A stretch of 64,000 bases of DNA from Phorcus lineatus (Eukaryota; Mollusca; Gastropoda; Trochida; Trochidae), in assembly GCA_921293015.1 (NCBI GenBank), contig OV121081.1:63691022-63755021 (forward strand), written 5' to 3'. Each line of letters opens with the position of its first letter. Positions within the stretch are counted from its first letter, which is position 1. The notes under the pieces were generated by a model. That model searched no databases. It worked only from the letters and a program-made list of their open reading frames with translations, and had not been told where the DNA came from. Shown here in pieces: positions 62,001 to 64,000 of this stretch. The translations under genes and the position numbers were made by a program.

Positions 62001-64000
62001 CAAATATGGAATGGAAGTGGTGGGTTGGTAATTTTACTAGTAATAATGTATATCGATTCTAGAATTTCGACTTCTTCACATTCATATATCTGGTTTTCTA
62101 TTATCATCGACAAAGAGAATCTGCAATAATCTTGGCAATTTAAAGATAAGATGCAAATTTGTTAAGGTGATTTGATTACGCGATAATTATCGGAATATCA
62201 TCCTGGGTATAACATGCTTTGTTAAAGACGCTCGTGCCTACATATATGTACATAAGTACATTCCTCGCTCTTGCTATGTACGACAAACCCCTTTCAACTG
62301 TCACGTCTCATTCAGAGGTTTGATCACATCCCTCAACCAACAAGATGGTGAAAGGAGGAAAAATCGTTATAATGAGACGCCGAAACCAGTGGATATCCAG
62401 AAATCATTTTAACTTCTCAAACTTCTACTACCTAACTGCACGGTCACGATTAGCTTGATCTTGTTTTGCAACTTCACATCCAAACGAATTTGTATACTTG
62501 AGACATCGAGCTCCGGATAATGTTTTATAACTGGATCTTGAAATCAATTAAACTATAAAATTAAATTTTCATTAATATTATATTTCCAACTATTCTGTTC
62601 AAAGACTATCAATCACAAAGCCGACAGATAGGACCTTTCCCTTTCCAAAGTTATTCTTCCCTTTTCACCTTAACGATACACTTTGTCGATAGATAGAACC
62701 TTGCCATTACTACACCCTGCTGCAACATGTCGTAAGTTCTTTGTGCATAAGATCTTGTGACATATTAACTGATCAACACAATGCTGGTTGTGCTGAAATC
62801 TGTGCACATTAAAAACTTACATTCCTTACTTTCTACCATCAGGGATCCTGAGAATGATTGACATCCATATAACACTTTTGTGGATAATTTCCTTTAAAGC
62901 GAGTTTTGAATATATGTTTCAAGAAAATGTTATCTGCATTTCAAATTATGGTTTAACGCTTTATTTCCTTTAAAATTGGATGAAAATATATCACAGACTT
63001 GACTAAATGTCAAATCTTTCTAAAATTCAACAATTATTGTTGTCTACGTTATGGTTGACGTAAGAGACATAGTGAGATTTCATTGATATATGTGCTCACA
63101 ATTACGTTTACTGTCAACTTCACAAAGGTCGAAGATTCCAAAAAATAAAACTAACCAACGTACGCCAAAAATGTAGAAATCATTATTCTCTCATCTATAA
63201 AACTTGTGCATAATCCTCTTCTAAACAAATGAATCCCCTGAGTATTGAGCGTGCATTTTGCGGCCAGATAGAATGTGGAGGACTGTGTAGAGGCAGATGA
63301 CAGGCACATCGATTAACCAAACCACGTTTCTTGCTTTAAACTCTCTGTTTACTATTTGACACAAACGCTAACAATTATCTTCAGCGCATGTTTTCTCCTG
63401 AGTAAATATCACAGAAATCTTCATCAGCATGATTCATGACTTACCGAGGCCTTAAATAAATTGTTGTCTTTTTAAATCTGAATTATTGATGAACTTAAAT
63501 CCTAAGAAGTATAGTCAAGCACAATTAAAAACTCATCCCTTTTTATTTATTTGATTTATTGATGAACTTAAATCCTGAAATGTCTTTGTCAGGAGACCTA
63601 TAGCTATTTCTTTGAAACGTTTTTCGGCAGCATTCTCTATCTCAATGGTCATGGTCATGGTCATGGTCAGTAGGTTTTTAGAGTTAGATTAGAGAATAGA
63701 TTTTTATTGACATGTTTGGTTTCCATCCACAGACATGTACTTGAAGAACAAAAAGAACATAAGAATAAAAGAATATGTTGTAGATACACTGTAATGTGTA
63801 TGACAATAAGGTTCTTATTTCAAATAGAAAGTGCATTTTCTATGGCAATCCAAAGTTGATGTGAGACTACCTGCGGTATTTGCTGAGAGAGAGGATTGCA
63901 TCTGAATAAAATGGCCTCTGGCTTTAGCATATTTGGGTTTGTTAAATACAAAGTAATCTTAAACGTGTTCTTATGGGGAGTAAATAGCAAATGAGACTCT
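62001..64000. other. Right flank, no supported gene
   Basis: No coding region is supported. A short (atggtc)n run lies at 63642-63668, and a 17-base duplication (tgatgaacttaaatcct) occurs at about 63488 and 63561. Confidence 0.5.

Overview
This is a eukaryotic nuclear window from an animal, most likely a lophotrochozoan and probably a gastropod mollusc. The evidence is AT-rich DNA with long GT-AG introns, many minisatellites, mariner-, LINE- and MITE-type transposons, and short retroposed tails ending in (ACTC)n like those common in abalone-type gastropod genomes. The species assignment is inference. No prokaryotic genes, operons or CRISPR arrays were seen.

Two protein-coding genes are supported, both on the minus strand. 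The first is an intronless seven-transmembrane receptor (8224-9267) with a TATA box about 90 bases upstream of its ATG. The second dominates the window. It has six exons (CDS 22290-56903, 7,326 coding bases, 2,441 residues), joined by hand from splice sites whose phases all match. It encodes a signal peptide, a domain resembling the N-terminal MNNL/C2 module of Notch ligands (Delta/Jagged), then about 2,190 residues of Thr/Lys/Arg-rich low-complexity ectodomain. That ectodomain contains a periodic tryptophan motif (consensus [KR]PT[KR]WWQRRK, 15 copies). A single transmembrane helix and a short cytoplasmic tail follow; the tail lies on a separate exon 11.3 kb downstream. No DSL domain or EGF repeat follows the MNNL-like domain, which makes this the most unusual object in the window.

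Layout: 1-485 minisatellite; 486-8200 non-coding with minisatellites and a possible tRNA-derived SINE; 8224-9360 receptor gene and promoter; 12687-13931 decayed mariner; 15112-15400 tRNA-derived SINE; 16889-17438 inverted-repeat element; 17780-19276 rearranged LINE; 22290-56903 the giant gene. Its last intron (22420-33734) holds two TTAA-flanked MITEs, one MITE with an 8-bp target duplication, and a 1-kb purine-rich tract. Its first intron (42470-56855) holds three large minisatellites, two 60-bp hairpin insertions and another MITE. 56904-64000 is the upstream region, with one further MITE, an unassigned ORF and a repeat fragment.

The two genes show no evident functional link. The giant protein would be a type I membrane protein with a very basic, threonine-rich stalk displaying a Notch-ligand-like head. 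Whether it touches Notch, matrix or polyanions cannot be told from sequence alone.
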